Source: Clostridia bacterium
GTDB lineage: Bacteria; Bacillota; Clostridia; Oscillospirales; Ruminococcaceae
Direction: 5' to 3'
DNA: 15,795 bases
Assembly (NCBI GenBank): GCA_003246805.1
Contig: QKDG01000207.1
Coordinates: 1-15,795 of the forward strand
Shown here piece by piece: positions 14,997-15,795 of the stretch (its first letter is position 1; every line of letters starts with the position of its first letter). The notes under the pieces were generated by a model. It was not told where the DNA came from. It did not search any database and worked only from the letters and a program-made list of their open reading frames with translations. Both the position numbers and the translations under genes were made by a program.

Positions 14997-15422
14997 TTAT
15001 TCAGATATTTCAGCTTTTGGCTCGTCGTTGTCGTCTTTAATCTGCTGTAATATTTCTTTTAGCTTTTTCGGCAGGGGCAAACCTAAGTTCCCGGCATTCT
15101 CGGTAATTGAAATCCCCTCGTTCGCTATGTAGAAGAATATCGTCGCCGTCCTAAGCACTGTTCCGCTGCCGATTACATTAACGTCAATCAAATGCGCCAC
15201 ACCCACCAGCGCGAATATGAGAACCTTTTTGCAGATGCCCCTGAAGCCGATTTCGCTCGACAAATTTTTGTTTGCAATACCCACAAGCAAGCCCGTGAAA
15301 TAGTCAAGGCACACAAACACAAGCAGTGTAATCAATGCTCCATCGAATCCCCCGAAAAATCCTCCAAGTGCTGCTCCGATAGCAAAAAACGCGATTTTGA
15401 TGTACTCTAATATTTTTTCCAT
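14997..15422 (-). CDS. Phage-type holin (toxin secretion/phage lysis holin family)
   Basis: A 141-residue membrane protein of the phage holin_4 / toxin-secretion holin family, which makes membrane lesions that let an endolysin reach the cell wall. Hydrophobic segments lie at about residues 8-25 (IAFFAIGAALGGFFGGF), 28-52 (ALITLLVFVCLDYFTGLLVG, with the family's LDYFTG motif), 65-82 (KKVLIFALVGVAHLI) and 87-102. A charged cytoplasmic tail follows (KKLKEILQQIKDDNDEPKAE). GGAGG lies 8 nt before ATG 15422, and the gene follows the LysM gene by 18 nt. Base composition is visibly more GC-rich than parts of the housekeeping run, consistent with phage origin. The same family also serves toxin export (TcdE-like) in clostridia. 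Confidence 0.9.
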   Translation of the reverse strand: MEKILEYIKIAFFAIGAALGGFFGGFDGALITLLVFVCLDYFTGLLVGIANKNLSSEIGFRGICKKVLIFALVGVAHLIDVNVIGSGTVLRTATIFFYIANEGISITENAGNLGLPLPKKLKEILQQIKDDNDEPKAEISE

Positions 15423-15440
15423 TTTTCTTTCCTCCGTTTA

Positions 15441-15795
15441 TTAGTTTGGTATTTTAAGTGTCTGCCCTGGGTGGATAACTGCAGTCGACTGCAAACCATT
15501 AAATGCTGCAAGTTCGTTGTATCTGTTGCCATTCCCCATTTGTGCTTGTGCTATTCCCCAAAAGCTGTCGCCAGGTTGAACAGTATAGGTTTTTACCTGT
15601 GGAACAGCCTGTGCTTGTCCGCAAGGGATTTTTAGAATCTGCCCTGGGTGAATAACGGTGTCTTTTTTCATACCGTTGAAGTTCACGATTTCCATGTATC
15701 TGTTTCCGTTGCCGAGCTTTGCCTGAGCTATTCCCCAAAAGCTGTCGTTTTTCTGTACCTTGTATGCTATGTAATCTTCTTGAGGGGGTTGTAGA
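15441..15795 (-). CDS. LysM-repeat cell-wall protein, probable endolysin C-terminus (partial)
   Basis: This frame is open to the window edge and so is the C-terminal part of a larger protein. It consists of at least two LysM peptidoglycan-binding modules (YKVQKNDSFWGIAQ... and YTVQPGDSFWGIAQ..., each ending VIHPGQ-x-LKIP), joined by a linker with Gln, Ala and Pro (PCGQAQAVPQVKT). The stop directly follows the second module. Being immediately upstream of a holin suggests a prophage endolysin whose catalytic domain, amidase or muramidase, lies outside the window. A host wall hydrolase is the alternative. The ATG at 15695 is internal to the first module and should not be taken as the start. Confidence 0.85.
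   Translation of the reverse strand, partial: LQPPQEDYIAYKVQKNDSFWGIAQAKLGNGNRYMEIVNFNGMKKDTVIHPGQILKIPCGQAQAVPQVKTYTVQPGDSFWGIAQAQMGNGNRYNELAAFNGLQSTAVIHPGQTLKIPN
15444..15587 (-). repeat. LysM module, C-terminal copy
   Basis: The 48-codon module is repeated 177 bp (59 codons) away at 15621-15764. Stretches near the SFWGIAQ and HPGQ coding parts are almost identical in DNA; the segment at 15550-15570 matches 15727-15747 base for base. This suggests recent internal duplication of the module. Confidence 0.85.
15621..15764 (-). repeat. LysM module, second copy from the C-terminus
   Basis: This is the partner of the module at 15444-15587, with the same 177-bp period. It has diverged more in the first strand (YKVQKND against YTVQPGD) and in the middle (EIVNFNGMKKD against ELAAFNGLQST) while keeping the GNGNRY and HPGQ cores. 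Confidence 0.85.

Noticed and set aside
15499..15738. A 79-codon frame overlapping the LysM gene in another frame
   Set aside because: It is low-complexity, basic and lacks a ribosome binding site, whereas the overlapping frame encodes two clear LysM modules.

Overview
The window looks like chromosomal DNA from a low-GC, Gram-positive-type anaerobe of the class Clostridia, plausibly an Oscillospiraceae/Ruminococcaceae-like gut bacterium. This rests on gene order, strong AGGAGG-type ribosome binding sites, AT-rich codon use and the gene families present; no rRNA or other taxonomic marker is in view. Every convincing gene is on the minus strand, so transcription runs from high to low coordinates. 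No tRNA, rRNA, CRISPR array or transposase was seen.

Region 1 (15795 down to about 14960) is a phage-type lysis pair. It holds the C-terminal part of a LysM cell-wall protein, probably an endolysin, running off the window edge, then a small holin, closed by a clear rho-independent terminator. Region 2 (about 14930 to 14124) is a single transcription unit. A near-consensus promoter precedes an uncharacterised Cys/His-rich protein with no orthodox start codon, and a hairpin follows it. Region 3 (14095 to 1) starts with a near-consensus promoter and runs as one tightly packed, co-directional series of 12 genes: miaB, ylbF-like, mutS, mutL, miaA, hfq, an HlyD-like membrane protein, yggS/ylmE, sepF, ylmH, divIVA and ileS. 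Gaps are 11-45 nt or genes overlap, and no internal terminator was seen, so it may be one long operon.

The first half of that series joins tRNA A37 modification (MiaA and MiaB act in sequence to make ms2i6A), mismatch repair (MutS, MutL) and the RNA-binding protein Hfq. It recalls both the Bacillus miaB-ymcA-mutS-mutL order and the enterobacterial mutL-miaA-hfq order. The second half is the cell-division flank known from Bacillus (ylmE-sepF-ylmH-divIVA-ileS), with an uncharacterised HlyD-like single-pass membrane protein at the junction.

The most striking observation is damage. mutL is split by a perfect 17-bp tandem duplication and ileS by a perfect 16-bp tandem duplication; removing one copy restores each conserved protein exactly. 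ileS has a second, opposite frameshift near position 350, so it lies in three pieces. Because ileS is normally essential, an assembly or sequencing artefact is a serious possibility. If real, the mutL duplication could be a reversible mutator switch. I found no convincing wholly new multi-gene system. The best uncharacterised candidates are the HlyD-like protein and the Cys/His-rich protein at 14174.
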